Positions 17,218-26,405 are shown, counted from the stretch's first letter. The stretch: DNA of 50,642 bases from Bdellovibrionales bacterium (GCA_018266355.1 JAFEAP010000010.1:1-50642), one strand, 5' to 3'. Numbers and translations: made by a program. The notes: generated from the letters alone by a model not told the origin.

Positions 17218-19941
17218 TTGGAAACCGAACAAACGCCGCTGATGCGCCAGTACTGGGATCTGAAGTCCCAGGTGCCCGACGCCCTCCTGCTTTTCCGCAT
17301 GGGGGACTTCTACGAACTCTTCGCCGACGACGCGGTCGAAGCCGCGAAGATCCTCGAGATCACCCTCACTTCGCGCGACAAGGGTAAGGAAAACGCGATG
17401 CCGATGGCGGGCGTGCCCCACCACTCGATCCAAGGCTACATCCAGCGGCTCCTCGCCCAAGGGAAGAAAGTCGCGATCGGCGACCAAACCGAGGATCCGG
17501 CCGAAGCGAAAAAGCGCGGCGGATCGAAAGCGATCGTCCGCCGCGAGATCACTCGCGTCTTCACTCCCGCCGTCCAATTCGAGGCCGAAGGCGCCCAAAC
17601 CGCCTACCTCGCGACTGCGATTCCGGTCGATAGCGCCTCCGATTCGAAAGCGACGCCCGCGCGCTACACGCTTGCCTGCCTCGATCCGTCGACCGGTGAA
17701 ACCCGCCTTTCGCTTCCGCTCGATGCGGCCACGCTCTTCGAGGAAGTGAGCACGCTACCGATCCGCCATTTCCTGCGCGTCGGACACCGCCTACCGGAGA
17801 ACGTCGCGGGCGCCCTCGTCTCGCGCACGGACCTCCTCTTCGAGGAAATCCCGGACAACCGCCTCGGACCCGAAGCGGCGCAGTCGCTCGTCGCCGCCCA
17901 GTACGAAGTCGCGAGCCTCGAGCCGTACCTCGAAAGCGGCGCCGACCTCGCTTCGTCCGTCCGCGGACTCGGCCTCCTCCTCCACTACTTTCGCAAAGCC
18001 TCCGCGAAGGAGCACGAAGCCGACGGCGTCCAGCTCTCGCACGTGAAACTTCCGGCGCCGCTGCACGCCGCGCGCTCGATGAAACTCGGTCCGAAAACGG
18101 CGCTCCACCTCGATCTCCTGCCGACTCCCGAAACCACCGCTTCGCTCTTTACGCGGATCAATCGCACGAAATCCGCGGCGGGCGCCCGCGCGCTCAAGCG
18201 CTGGATCCTCGAACCGCTCCGCACCGTCGCCGAGATCACGAACCGCCAAACGGCGACACGGGAATTCGCCTCCGACGTCCGCGCGAACGACCAGCTCCAG
18301 GCCGCGGCCGCCGAGCTCTACGACCTCGAACGCATCCTCGCTCGCGTAAACACCGGCCTCGCTTCCCCGCGCGATACCCTCGCGCTCGGTCGCTCGCTCG
18401 CCGCGCTCACGACGTTCGGCACGCTCCTCACCCGGTTCCAGAGCGAAATCGCGACGAACCTCCGCGCCCGGATCCGCGCGGCCGAGGAAGCGACCCGCGA
18501 ACTCGCCGCCGAGATCACCCGGACGCAGCTCCCGGACGCGCCGCTCGTCTCCCGCGACGGCGGAATTTTCGCCAAGGGCGCGCACGCCGAACTCGATCGG
18601 CTGATCGACCTCGCCGAGAACGGTTCGCGTTGGCTCGTCGATCTCGAGGCGCGCGAACGCGACGCGACCGGAATCGCGAGTTTGAAGGTCCGCTATAACC
18701 GCGTCTTCGGCTACTACATCGAAGTCACGTCGGCGAACCTAAAGAACGTGCCCGCGACCTATCAGCGGAAGCAGACGACGGTCGGCGGAGAACGCTTCTT
18801 CACCGAGGAGCTGAAGAAATTCGAGGACGAGATCGTCTCCGCGGGCGATCGCCAGCGCGCGCTCGAGGCCGAACTTTTCCGCGCGCTCCTCCAGAAGATC
18901 CAATCCCACGCGAAGCCGATCACCGAAGCCGCGGCGGCGACCGCCGAGCTCGATGCGCTCGTCTCGATCTCCCGCCTCGGGTGGGAGACGGGATGGACCT
19001 GGCCGACGATCGACGCCTCGACCGATTTCGAAGTCGAAGGCGGTCGCCATCCGCTCGTCGACCTCGGACGCGGGAACTTCGTTCCGAACGACCTCCGCAT
19101 GGTCGCACCCGCGGCTTCCACGCTGCTGATCACCGGTCCGAACATGGGCGGTAAATCGACGCTTCTCCGCCAGACCGCGCTCCTCGCGATTCTCGGTCAG
19201 ATGGGCGCCGCCGTTCCGGCCGCGCGAGCGCGGTGGGGCGTGGTCTCCTCGATCTATACCCGAATCGGCGCCCAGGACGCGATCCTCCGGGGCCAATCGA
19301 CCTTCATGGTCGAGATGACCGAACTCGCGCACATCCTCCACCACGCGGACGCCCGCTCGCTCGTCGTTCTCGACGAAATCGGCCGCGGCACCTCGACCTA
19401 CGACGGGATCTCGGTCGCTTGGTCCGCGCTCGAGTGGATCGTGACGAAGCTCGGCTGTCGCACGCTCTTCGCGACCCACTACCACGAGCTCACGAAGCTC
19501 CCGAATTTCCTCCCGCGCGTCGCGAACGCGCACATGGCGGTCGAGAGCGCACGCGGGAACCTTCGCTTCCTCTATCAGCTCCGCGACGGCCCGGCGAACG
19601 AGAGCTTCGGTATCCAGGTCGCGAAACTCGCGGGCATTCCGACGACCGTGGTGAACCGCGCTTGGAAGGTGCTGGCCGAACTCGAGGGTGCCGGAGTCGG
19701 AGGGGCCGCTCAAGCGTCGCTTTTCGACCTTCGTGCGGAGACGACGCAGTCGTCGGACGGACTCGCCACCGGCGAGGTCTTGAACGCTCGGGCCGACGCT
19801 TCGGACGCGGAAGCTTCGCCGGATGCGCCCCTCGCCGCCGACCTTCTCGCCCGCATACGCGCGCTCGATCCGGACGCGCTCACCCCGCGCCAGGCCCTCG
19901 AATTCCTCTTCCAGCTGAAAACGGAGACCTCTTCGAAATGA
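17218..19941 (+). CDS. mutS: DNA mismatch repair protein MutS
   Basis: It recognises mismatches and small loops and starts repair as an ATP-dependent clamp. The 907-residue protein is somewhat longer than the usual 850-880. The mismatch-binding domain opens with 'MRQYWDLKSQ' and 'LLFRMGDFYELFADDA', which includes the Phe-x-Glu wedge region ('DFYELF'). Connector, lever and clamp regions follow. The ATPase carries Walker A 'TGPNMGGKSTLLRQ', Walker B 'LVVLDEIGRGTSTYDG' and 'FATHYHEL'. The start is a TTG just after an in-frame stop; an ATG at 17242 would cut into the conserved N-terminus. No mutL lies nearby. Its stop overlaps the FecR gene start (ATGA). Confidence 0.97.
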   Translation: METEQTPLMRQYWDLKSQVPDALLLFRMGDFYELFADDAVEAAKILEITLTSRDKGKENAMPMAGVPHHSIQGYIQRLLAQGKKVAIGDQTEDPAEAKKRGGSKAIVRREITRVFTPAVQFEAEGAQTAYLATAIPVDSASDSKATPARYTLACLDPSTGETRLSLPLDAATLFEEVSTLPIRHFLRVGHRLPENVAGALVSRTDLLFEEIPDNRLGPEAAQSLVAAQYEVASLEPYLESGADLASSVRGLGLLLHYFRKASAKEHEADGVQLSHVKLPAPLHAARSMKLGPKTALHLDLLPTPETTASLFTRINRTKSAAGARALKRWILEPLRTVAEITNRQTATREFASDVRANDQLQAAAAELYDLERILARVNTGLASPRDTLALGRSLAALTTFGTLLTRFQSEIATNLRARIRAAEEATRELAAEITRTQLPDAPLVSRDGGIFAKGAHAELDRLIDLAENGSRWLVDLEARERDATGIASLKVRYNRVFGYYIEVTSANLKNVPATYQRKQTTVGGERFFTEELKKFEDEIVSAGDRQRALEAELFRALLQKIQSHAKPITEAAAATAELDALVSISRLGWETGWTWPTIDASTDFEVEGGRHPLVDLGRGNFVPNDLRMVAPAASTLLITGPNMGGKSTLLRQTALLAILGQMGAAVPAARARWGVVSSIYTRIGAQDAILRGQSTFMVEMTELAHILHHADARSLVVLDEIGRGTSTYDGISVAWSALEWIVTKLGCRTLFATHYHELTKLPNFLPRVANAHMAVESARGNLRFLYQLRDGPANESFGIQVAKLAGIPTTVVNRAWKVLAELEGAGVGGAAQASLFDLRAETTQSSDGLATGEVLNARADASDAEASPDAPLAADLLARIRALDPDALTPRQALEFLFQLKTETSSK

Positions 19942-20666
19942 TCCGCACCGTGATTTGCATCGCCCTCGCGCTCGCCGTCGTTCCCCTCTCCTACGCCGCG
20001 GATTCCGATCACGGCCTAGGTCAGATCCTCGTCGCCTCGCCGACGACGACGTTCGCCGGGAAGAAAGTCTCCGAGAACGAGATCCTGAAAACCACCGGCG
20101 CGCTCAAGACGGGTAGCGAAGGCGGAGCGAAACTGAAACTCGCCGGGAACGACGTCGTCGTCGAGATGGCGGCGAATTCGGAGATCCACATCGTCCTCCC
20201 GCCGAGCGGCGACCCTTCCGATTCGATCGAGCTGATCAAGGGCAAGGTCCGCGTCCGCGTCCCGAAGCCGAAGGACGGCGAAAGGGGCGATTCGAAGAGC
20301 GATAAACCGCGCTTCCTCCTCCGCCACCGGAAGGTGACCATGGGCGTGCGCGGAACGGATTTCCTCGCCGTCGCGACCGACGAACTCGACGAGACCGAAC
20401 TCGTCGTCTTTACGGGCGAAGTCGCGTTCAGCAAGGAAAAGGACGCCAAAGACAAGGCCCCGAAGGATACCCAGCTGGTCGCCGCCGGTCACTGGTCCGG
20501 CGTCGGCGGCCGCTTCGGCGAAAAGGTCCGTCCGCCGATGCGCCTCGCCCCGGACGCGCTCGAGTACTACGAAAAACTTTCCCGCTCGATCCCGAACTTT
20601 TCGCTCCAAGCCGTCCCCACCGAGAAATCCCCGGCCGGAGCCCAAACTACCTCGCCCGGTCACTGA
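19938..20666 (+). CDS. Exported FecR-domain protein
   Basis: The 242-residue protein has a signal peptide ('ALALAVVPLSYAA') and a FecR-type beta domain, recognised by 'GKVRVRVPKPK' and the hallmark 'VTMGVRGTDFLAV' followed by 'VFTGEVAF'. FecR domains typically sense signals and work with a sigma factor or anti-sigma partner, or bind glycans; no sigma factor or TonB receptor gene is nearby. The gene is coupled to mutS by a 4-base overlap, perhaps only for expression. A second FecR protein lies at 37815-38837. A 16-bp perfect palindrome begins at its stop codon. Confidence 0.9.
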   Translation: MIRTVICIALALAVVPLSYAADSDHGLGQILVASPTTTFAGKKVSENEILKTTGALKTGSEGGAKLKLAGNDVVVEMAANSEIHIVLPPSGDPSDSIELIKGKVRVRVPKPKDGERGDSKSDKPRFLLRHRKVTMGVRGTDFLAVATDELDETELVVFTGEVAFSKEKDAKDKAPKDTQLVAAGHWSGVGGRFGEKVRPPMRLAPDALEYYEKLSRSIPNFSLQAVPTEKSPAGAQTTSPGH

Positions 20667-20680
20667 ACGACCGGTCGTTC
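20665..20680. repeat. 16-bp perfect palindrome
   Basis: GAACGACC-GGTCGTTC overlaps the stop of the FecR gene and lies 24 bases before the exported NADAR gene. There is no T-tract, so it is not a standard terminator. It could be an operator or a chance feature. Confidence 0.45.
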
Positions 20681-20704
20681 CCCGAGTCCCCACCCGGAGA
20701 ACCC

Positions 20705-21433
20705 ATGCTGAAAAACCTGATCTCGATCCTGCCTTTCCTCGCCCTCGCCGCCGGTCTTTCGACTTCGGCCTGCGCCACGCCGAGCGGCGACGCCGTTTCC
20801 GTGCCGAGACCGTCCCATTCCCCGTATCCGGAAATCTGGTTCGCGCCCGTGAATGATCCGAATCCGCCGGCGTGGGAGATCCTCCCCCAAGCCGCCGGTC
20901 CGGGCGAAGTGATCCTCTCGAAGCGGAACGAACTCGGCATCCTCTCGAATTTCGCCCCGACGCCGTTCAAGTTCCGGGGCCGTACGTACGGAAGCCTCGA
21001 AGGCTTCTGGCAAATGATGCATTTCCCCGAATCGAAGGTCGACGGGAAGCCCGACCCCCGCCGGAAGCTCTCGCGCACGGAGTGGAAGTACGAGCGCGAC
21101 GCCGTCGCCGCGATGACCGCGTTCGAAGCGAAGGCGGCGGGCGACCACGGCGAAAAGCTCGAAGCGAAGCTCGGGATCGACTGGGTCAGCTTCGAAGGAC
21201 ACTCCCTGATTTACCGGTCGGCGAAACGCGGGGAGCACTACCGCCTGATCCGGTCGGCGATGATCGCGAAGCTGAAACAGAACCCCGAAGTCCGCCGAAT
21301 CCTGCTCGCGACGGGCGACCTCGTGCTGCGCCCCGATCACCACGGCGAGGCGAACGCGCCCGACGAGTGGCTCTATTACCAGGTTTGGATGGAACTCCGG
21401 GCGGAACTCTTCGCCGGTCTACCGCTCGAGTAG
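20705..21433 (+). CDS. Exported NADAR-domain (YbiA/DUF1768-like) protein
   Basis: The 242-residue protein has a clear signal sequence ending 'GLSTSACA', which could be processed at Cys23 as a lipoprotein (the -3 residue is an unusual Thr) or at an Ala-x-Ala site. The body shows the NADAR pattern: 'NELGILSNFAPTPF' (about 75-88), 'SLEGFWQMMHF' (about 97-107) and 'RRILLATGDLVL' (about 197-208), with 'ELRAEL' near the end. Known NADAR proteins are cytosolic N-glycosidases acting on riboflavin intermediates or ADP-ribose adducts. Export is therefore unexpected, and the substrate outside the cell is unknown. It may share a transcript with mutS and the FecR gene. Confidence 0.85.
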   Translation: MLKNLISILPFLALAAGLSTSACATPSGDAVSVPRPSHSPYPEIWFAPVNDPNPPAWEILPQAAGPGEVILSKRNELGILSNFAPTPFKFRGRTYGSLEGFWQMMHFPESKVDGKPDPRRKLSRTEWKYERDAVAAMTAFEAKAAGDHGEKLEAKLGIDWVSFEGHSLIYRSAKRGEHYRLIRSAMIAKLKQNPEVRRILLATGDLVLRPDHHGEANAPDEWLYYQVWMELRAELFAGLPLE

Positions 21434-21445
21434 GCGGCGGAGCTT

Positions 21446-22081
21446 TTAGCCGCCGTCGGCGGCCGATTTCCCCGATTTCAGGGGTTCGTCCGAGTTTTTC
21501 TTACCCGGTGAAACGGCTCCGGCGCCCTCGCTCGCGGGCTTATCGGATCCGTAGACGTAACTCGAGTTCGGGTCCGCGAACGTGGTTTCGTTCCCGCGCT
21601 TCTTTTGGCAGGCGATCTTTCCGTCGGCGTGCCCCTTGGCGTACCCGGATTCGTAAAACGCCCTACCGACCTCTTTGTACGAGTCGTAGGTGCCGCGGTA
21701 CGATTTCATGTCGGCGCACCAGTCCGCGCACGCCGGCTTCCCGTCCTTGCCGCAAGTCAGGCAGTCGGATTGGAGGTAATCCTCGGTTTCGAGACAGACG
21801 TCGCTCATTTTCCCGATGCGGGTGATCCAAGGTTTCTTGCGATTCTTGTATTTCTCTTCTTTCGCGTCGTCTTCCTTCAGGTAGGCGAGCCGCGCCTGGG
21901 CGGCGTCGGTGAAGGCCTGCCCGCGGGTAGGGTTGACTTCGGAAATCTTGTCGCCGAAATACTGGAGAAAGTGCGAGCAGTCCGAATACTTATCCGGACC
22001 GTTCTTTTTCGCGAGCGCCGGTGCCGCCACGAGTGCCGAGGCGATAACGAGAGCGGCCGTTCTTCCGATGAATTTGCGCAT
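21446..22081 (-). CDS. Exported cysteine-rich protein
   Basis: The 211-residue protein starts with a classic signal peptide ('ALVIASALVAAPALA') and has seven cysteines in the mature part, including 'CLTC' and 'CADWC', suggesting disulfides in the periplasm or outside. The rest is charged helix with a Ser/Gly/Lys-rich disordered tail. I recognise no family. GGGGAG lies a few bases before the ATG. It converges with the NADAR gene and lies downstream of mutY on the same strand, 84 bases away, so it may have its own promoter there. Confidence 0.8.
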   Translation of the reverse strand: MRKFIGRTAALVIASALVAAPALAKKNGPDKYSDCSHFLQYFGDKISEVNPTRGQAFTDAAQARLAYLKEDDAKEEKYKNRKKPWITRIGKMSDVCLETEDYLQSDCLTCGKDGKPACADWCADMKSYRGTYDSYKEVGRAFYESGYAKGHADGKIACQKKRGNETTFADPNSSYVYGSDKPASEGAGAVSPGKKNSDEPLKSGKSAADGG

Positions 22082-22165
22082 GAGACTCCCCCCGGGAAAA
22101 TTGTCTCAGATTCGACAAGCATGGAAAGTCGGAATTTCCTGACCGGCGTCAAACGGCCGACGACC

Positions 22166-23287
22166 CTAACCGATCCGTTCGCGAATCCGGCGAATTCCGA
22201 GCTTCGGCGCCGAGCCGAGGGCGACTTCGGGATCGGCCAGGCTGATCCACCGTCCGGGGGCCTTCCCGGGAATCGTTCCCTCGAGCACGCTCAGCCGGCG
22301 GGTGATCTTATGGTGAGTGACGACGTGATTCGTCTCGATCTGCCCGAGGTCGCCCCCCCGCGCGGCCCGGAAACCGGCCGGAGGCACCTTCGGGAAATCC
22401 CACATCCCCGCGCGCCACTCCCCGGCGGCGATCCGCTCGACGTAGACTTTTCCGGCGCGCGCGTCGACGAGCGCGACTCGCTCCTCGGTCACCTCGACCG
22501 TCTTCGCGCGTTTCTTTTTTCCGGGAAAATCCGAGACTCGTTCCGCGGCGAAGGCCGCGCATTCCCGTCGGATCGGACAAACCTTGCACGTCGGATTTTT
22601 CGGGGTGCAGACGGTCGCCCCGAGTTCCATCCAGGCCTGATTCAAATCCGAGGGAGAAAGCCCGTCGGCATGCGCGCGTTCGACCGCCGAGCGCGAGAGT
22701 TCCCAGAGCGCGGCCTTGTAAGCCGCCTCTCCCGAATTTTTCCCGCCTCCGGCCGAACCCGAGCGTTCGAGCATCCGAAGGCGCGCGAAGACGCGCTCGA
22801 CGTTGCCGTCGACGATCGGCTCGGGAAGCCCGAGCGCGATCGAGGTGATCGCGCCCGCGGTGTAAGGTCCGACGCCCGGGATTTCGAGCCATCCTTCCTT
22901 CGTCCGCGGAAAACCCTCCCGCCCGCGAGCGACGATCGCCTTCGCGCCGGCGTGCAGGTTCCTCGCGCGCGAATAGTATCCGAGCCCGGCCCACGCCTTC
23001 ATCACGGCGTCCTCGTCCGCGCGCGCGAGGGCCCCGACGGTCGGAAAAGTCGCCATGAACCGCTCGAAATACGGAAGGACGGTCGCGACCTGGGTTTGTT
23101 GGAGCATGATCTCCGAGATCCAAACGCGGTAAAGCGTCGGCTCCTCCCGCCAGGGAAGGACCCGCTGTTTACGCCCGAACCAGTCGACGAGGCCGCGAAG
23201 CGCCCGCGGCGGAACGGGGCGAACGGCGTCCGCTCCCGGATCGGCTGCCCGCTTCGGGTCCTTTTTTGAGAGGAGTCGCTTTCCCAC
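22166..23287 (-). CDS. mutY: A/G-specific adenine glycosylase MutY
   Basis: It removes adenine mispaired with 8-oxoguanine. The 373-residue length is normal. Catalytic Glu59 sits in 'WISEIMLQQTQV'. The helix-hairpin-helix is 'LEIPGVGPYTAGAI', with catalytic Asp160 in 'PIVDGNVERV'. The 4Fe-4S ligands Cys227, Cys234, Cys237 and Cys243 have the exact C-x6-C-x2-C-x5-C spacing. A NUDIX-like 8-oxoG recognition domain with 'HVVTHHKITRRL' closes the protein. The start is a GTG at 23287. It diverges from the amidase gene with almost no spacer, so the two promoters must overlap the coding ends. Confidence 0.97.
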   Translation of the reverse strand: MGKRLLSKKDPKRAADPGADAVRPVPPRALRGLVDWFGRKQRVLPWREEPTLYRVWISEIMLQQTQVATVLPYFERFMATFPTVGALARADEDAVMKAWAGLGYYSRARNLHAGAKAIVARGREGFPRTKEGWLEIPGVGPYTAGAITSIALGLPEPIVDGNVERVFARLRMLERSGSAGGGKNSGEAAYKAALWELSRSAVERAHADGLSPSDLNQAWMELGATVCTPKNPTCKVCPIRRECAAFAAERVSDFPGKKKRAKTVEVTEERVALVDARAGKVYVERIAAGEWRAGMWDFPKVPPAGFRAARGGDLGQIETNHVVTHHKITRRLSVLEGTIPGKAPGRWISLADPEVALGSAPKLGIRRIRERIG

Positions 23288-23304
23288 GGACTCCCTTTTC
23301 CCAT

Positions 23305-24171
23305 ATGCTCCGAAGGATGGGCAAGCCCCGGCGCAGCCTCACCTTCCTCTTGATCGGCCTGACGGCCGCTGCCACCGCGGAGATGCGTGGCGCGTTCGCC
23401 GGAGCGCCGAAGGCTTCCGATTACACCGTCGTCCTCGACCCGGGGCACGGCGGGACGGATTTCGGCGCGATCTACGCGGAGAAAAAATCCGCGAAGTCGA
23501 AAAAAGGAAAGACGGTTTTTACCGAGAAGGCGGCGGTGCTCGGTCTGGCGATCGAAGCGAAACGCCAGCTCGAACAGAAGGGCTATCCCGTTCTCCTGAC
23601 CCGCGACCGGGACGCGGACATCGCCTTGAACGCGCGCACGGCGATCGCGAACCGGGCCCATGCGAAGGTCTTCGTCTCGATCCACATGAATTCCCTCCCC
23701 TCCGGCCGGGCGGAAGGGGTCGAAACTTACCTCCTGAATTCCACGACGGACCGGACCTCGAAACGGCTCGCCGAGCTCGAAAACAAAGGCCTCGACCCGA
23801 CGCAGGGCTCGAAACAGACCTCCGATACCGAGGTGAACCTCATCCTGAAGGACATGACGATCGACGGAAACGCCCCCGAATCGAAACGTCTCGCCTGCGC
23901 GCTCCAGGACCACCTGACCGCGGTGACGAAGCAGCGTCCGCGAGGGGTGAAGCAGGCCCTCTTCGTCGTGCTCCTCGGGGCCGACATGCCGACTTCGCTC
24001 GTCGAGGCGGGCTTCGTCTCCTCCGAGCGGGACCGCAAACTCATCACCTCCGAGCACGGTGTGCGCGCGATGGCGGCCGCGATGGTGCGCGCGATCGAGC
24101 AGTTTCGGACCCGCCAGGGCACCGAAGCCGCCCGTCAGGACCAAGCCAAGTGTCTAGTTTCTGATCACTGA
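23305..24171 (+). CDS. Exported N-acetylmuramoyl-L-alanine amidase (Amidase_3)
   Basis: This zinc hydrolase cleaves the amide between muramic acid and the stem peptide and so acts on peptidoglycan in the periplasm. The 288-residue protein has a signal peptide ending near 'RGAFA'. Amidase_3 zinc ligands are visible: His48 in 'LDPGHGG', Glu74 in 'FTEKAAVL' and His127 in 'VSIHMNS', with catalytic Glu234 in 'LVEAGF'. There is no AMIN or SPOR domain. ATGs at 23305 and 23317 are both possible starts and both keep the signal peptide. It is monocistronic, followed by an AT-rich spacer. Confidence 0.94.
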   Translation: MLRRMGKPRRSLTFLLIGLTAAATAEMRGAFAGAPKASDYTVVLDPGHGGTDFGAIYAEKKSAKSKKGKTVFTEKAAVLGLAIEAKRQLEQKGYPVLLTRDRDADIALNARTAIANRAHAKVFVSIHMNSLPSGRAEGVETYLLNSTTDRTSKRLAELENKGLDPTQGSKQTSDTEVNLILKDMTIDGNAPESKRLACALQDHLTAVTKQRPRGVKQALFVVLLGADMPTSLVEAGFVSSERDRKLITSEHGVRAMAAAMVRAIEQFRTRQGTEAARQDQAKCLVSDH

Positions 24172-24183
24172 CCGCCAGGATCC

Positions 24184-24215
24184 TAGACAGCTAATTTTCG
24201 TATTTATCCTATAAT
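24184..24215 (+). promoter_or_regulatory. AT-rich promoter region with perfect -10 hexamer
   Basis: A perfect TATAAT (24210-24215) lies in a strongly AT-rich island (about 24190-24245) before the lipoprotein gene at 24302. The only good upstream hexamer, TAGACA (24184-24189), is 20 bases away, which is too far for normal spacing, so the -35 element is uncertain. Confidence 0.4.
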
Positions 24216-24301
24216 ATCATATATTTGACTAATTGCATTAGATTGGCATCGGGGTTGCTTTATCCAGGGTAGAGAGATGCCCATGATCGGGCGGAGGACT
24301 T

Positions 24302-24820
24302 ATGAGAACCCTGAAAGCCAAGCCATTTTCCCTTTTCGTTTTCGCTACCCTTGCCCTCGTGATGTCGGGCTGCGGGAAGAGCAACAGCAACACCACGCCG
24401 GTCGTCCCGGGCGTCGTGAACGGCCAATACAACACGATTCCGGGCGGCTATAACGGCCAGCTGAGCGGCATCGGCGGCGCCCTCTCCGGCACCCTTTACG
24501 TCGATTCGGCGAACGTCCTTTCCTTCCAAGGTCCGAGCTACACCTGCCCGGGTACGGAAATGCTGAACATGATCGGCCAGAGCGCCTACGGCCAAGTCAT
24601 CATCACCGGCCAGCGCACGAACTGCTCGGCTCCGGCGAACGTCCAAGTTCAACTCTCGGCCGCGGCCGCCCAGCAAGCGGCGCTCGCGATGGGATTGAAC
24701 GGCACGATCGGATCGGTCACGATTTCCTCGGTGAACCTCGGCCGCTACGGCAGCACGCTCTACGGCGGAACGGTCCGCGTCCTCATCAACGGATCCTTCC
24801 CGTACGACCTGTACTTCTAA
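24302..24820 (+). CDS. Small Gly/Asn/Ser-rich lipoprotein
   Basis: The 172-residue protein has the lipobox 'LVMSGC' (Cys24) and then a low-complexity Gly/Asn/Ser/Thr-rich mature part with few charged residues and two further cysteines (in 'YTCPGTE' and 'RTNCSAP') that could pair. The pattern suggests a beta-rich surface or periplasmic protein; no family is recognised. A GGAGG lies before the ATG, and the gene has its own AT-rich promoter region upstream and a strong terminator downstream, so it is a single-gene unit. Confidence 0.85.
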   Translation: MRTLKAKPFSLFVFATLALVMSGCGKSNSNTTPVVPGVVNGQYNTIPGGYNGQLSGIGGALSGTLYVDSANVLSFQGPSYTCPGTEMLNMIGQSAYGQVIITGQRTNCSAPANVQVQLSAAAAQQAALAMGLNGTIGSVTISSVNLGRYGSTLYGGTVRVLINGSFPYDLYF

Positions 24821-24915
24821 ATTCCCCTCGGTTCCTCCATCTCGGAAGCGAACGCGGAGTCGAGGGCAAGCTGAGCGATAGCATACGATTCGGCCCGAAT
24901 CGGAACGCGTAGACC

Positions 24916-24974
24916 GAAAGCGGCTTCGGAAACCCCTGATGGCTTGGGGGGCATTCCGGAGCCGCTTCCATTTT
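24916..24974 (+). terminator. Rho-independent terminator
   Basis: A 16-base arm (24916-24931) pairs with 24954-24969 at 14 positions plus one G-U, enclosing an inner CCCC/GGGG stem, and is followed by TTTT. It lies about 95 bases after the small lipoprotein gene and just before the next gene. Confidence 0.75.
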
Positions 24975-25000
24975 CGGCGAAAAGACGCGATCCTTAAGGA

Positions 25001-25432
25001 ATGAGAGCGCTGGTCCGACCCGCCACTTTCGCCGCCCTCCTCGTCTTCCTCTTCGTCGCCGCGGTTTGTCTCCCGGGCTGCACCGATTCGAACGAGGCCG
25101 GCCAGGAAAAACTCGACACTCCCCGCACGGTTTTCGACCCGACGGAGCCCGATCTCCGTGACGACGACCAGAAGGTCGTCGACTTCGTCCTGAACCTCGA
25201 GCGGAAGTACAAACGCGAGGAAATCCGGAACGCGATCGACCTCCACTTCTCGGTGAGCGGTCCGCGCCGCGTGAAGGTCCGCCTCACCTACGACCGTACC
25301 GCCGACCCGACGACGGTCTCGTCGATCGCCGACTCCGCGATCGAGCTCGCGAAACGTCTGAAGCGCGAAGACCCGAGCGTGCGGGACATCGACCTCGGCT
25401 TCGACCGAGAAACCGTCCGGCGCGGGAACTAG
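25001..25432 (+). CDS. Small lipoprotein of unknown function
   Basis: The 143-residue protein has a hydrophobic leader and the lipobox 'VCLPGC' (about Cys27). The mature part is charged, with a short alpha/beta unit ('AIDLHFSVSGPRRVKVRLTY'). No family is recognised. AAGGA directly abuts the ATG, which is tighter than usual, yet no better start exists. It lies one base upstream of the tyrosine recombinase gene and is probably expressed with it. Confidence 0.75.
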   Translation: MRALVRPATFAALLVFLFVAAVCLPGCTDSNEAGQEKLDTPRTVFDPTEPDLRDDDQKVVDFVLNLERKYKREEIRNAIDLHFSVSGPRRVKVRLTYDRTADPTTVSSIADSAIELAKRLKREDPSVRDIDLGFDRETVRRGN

Positions 25433-25433
25433 C

Positions 25434-26396
25434 GTGACGGCGGACGCGCGCATCGGTACGACGTTCACTTCCGCGGTCGCGCTCTTCCTCGACTCCCGAA
25501 AGATCGACCGCGGCTCCGCGCGTCCGACGATCGAGGCCTATGGCCGGGACCTCGAGCAACTCGGCGACGCCCTTCCCGAGAAGGGCGGGACGGACTTAGG
25601 CCTCGTCGAGGCGGAAGACCTGCATCGATTCCTGAAATCGCTCCACGTCGCGAAGGCGAAACCCGCGTCCGTCGCGCGGAAGGTCTCGGCGATCCGGCAA
25701 TTCTTCAAATTCGGGATGCTCGAACTCGGGCTCGCGCGGAATCCCGCCGACGGAATCCGTTCGCCGGCCCAAACGAAGCGTCTCCCGAAGTTCCTCACCC
25801 ACGACTCGATCACGCGGCTCCTCGCCGCGGCCGGCGAAGGTCTCCCCTACGCGGAGAACGTGCGCGAGCCGCTGCGGCTACGCGACCAGGCGATGGTCGT
25901 CCTCCTCTACGCGACCGGACTGCGCGTGAGCGAGCTCGTCGGGCTCACGCACCACGAACTCGACCTGCGGCTGAACTACGTGCGCGTGATCGGCAAGGGA
26001 GGCAAGGAGCGGATCGTCCCTTACGCCGCGGTCGCGGCCGAGGCGCTCGCGCTCTACCTCGAGAAAGGGCGACCCGCCCTCGTGAAGGAAAAACTCCGGC
26101 ACGGCGAGGTCGTTTCCGACCTCTTCGTTAACCGCCGCGGCGAAGGACTCACGCGCCAGTCGTTCTGGGGCACCTTGAAGGACCTCGCGGTTCTTGCGGG
26201 GATCGACGAGGAAATCTCGCCTCACCGGCTCCGCCATTCCTTCGCGACCCACCTGCTCCAAGCCGGAATGGGACTCCGCTCGCTCCAAGCCCTACTCGGG
26301 CATTCGGACCTCTCGACGACGCAGATCTACACGCACGTCACGCCGGAGCACCTGAAGTCGCTCCACCGGAAGTACCACCCGCGCGGCGGCGAGTGA
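25434..26396 (+). CDS. xerD: Tyrosine recombinase of the XerC/XerD family
   Basis: It resolves chromosome dimers at dif sites, or acts as a related site-specific recombinase. The 320-residue length is near that of XerC/XerD. The N-terminal SAM-like DNA-binding domain spans about 10-100. The catalytic set is complete: Arg164 in 'ATGLRVSEL', Lys188 in 'IGKGGKER', His264 and Arg267 in 'HRLRH', His290 in 'LLGHSDLSTTQ' and nucleophile Tyr299 in 'IYTHV'. It starts with GTG one base after the lipoprotein gene. No phage or integron genes flank it, so a housekeeping Xer role is likely; XerC versus XerD is not decided. Confidence 0.93.
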   Translation: MTADARIGTTFTSAVALFLDSRKIDRGSARPTIEAYGRDLEQLGDALPEKGGTDLGLVEAEDLHRFLKSLHVAKAKPASVARKVSAIRQFFKFGMLELGLARNPADGIRSPAQTKRLPKFLTHDSITRLLAAAGEGLPYAENVREPLRLRDQAMVVLLYATGLRVSELVGLTHHELDLRLNYVRVIGKGGKERIVPYAAVAAEALALYLEKGRPALVKEKLRHGEVVSDLFVNRRGEGLTRQSFWGTLKDLAVLAGIDEEISPHRLRHSFATHLLQAGMGLRSLQALLGHSDLSTTQIYTHVTPEHLKSLHRKYHPRGGE

Positions 26397-26405
26397 GGAA
26401 GAATT

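Noticed and set aside
24151..24189. TGTCTAG/CTAGACA inverted repeat spanning the amidase stop
   Set aside because: The stem is only 7 bp with a 25-base loop and no T-tract directly after, so it is too weak to assign.
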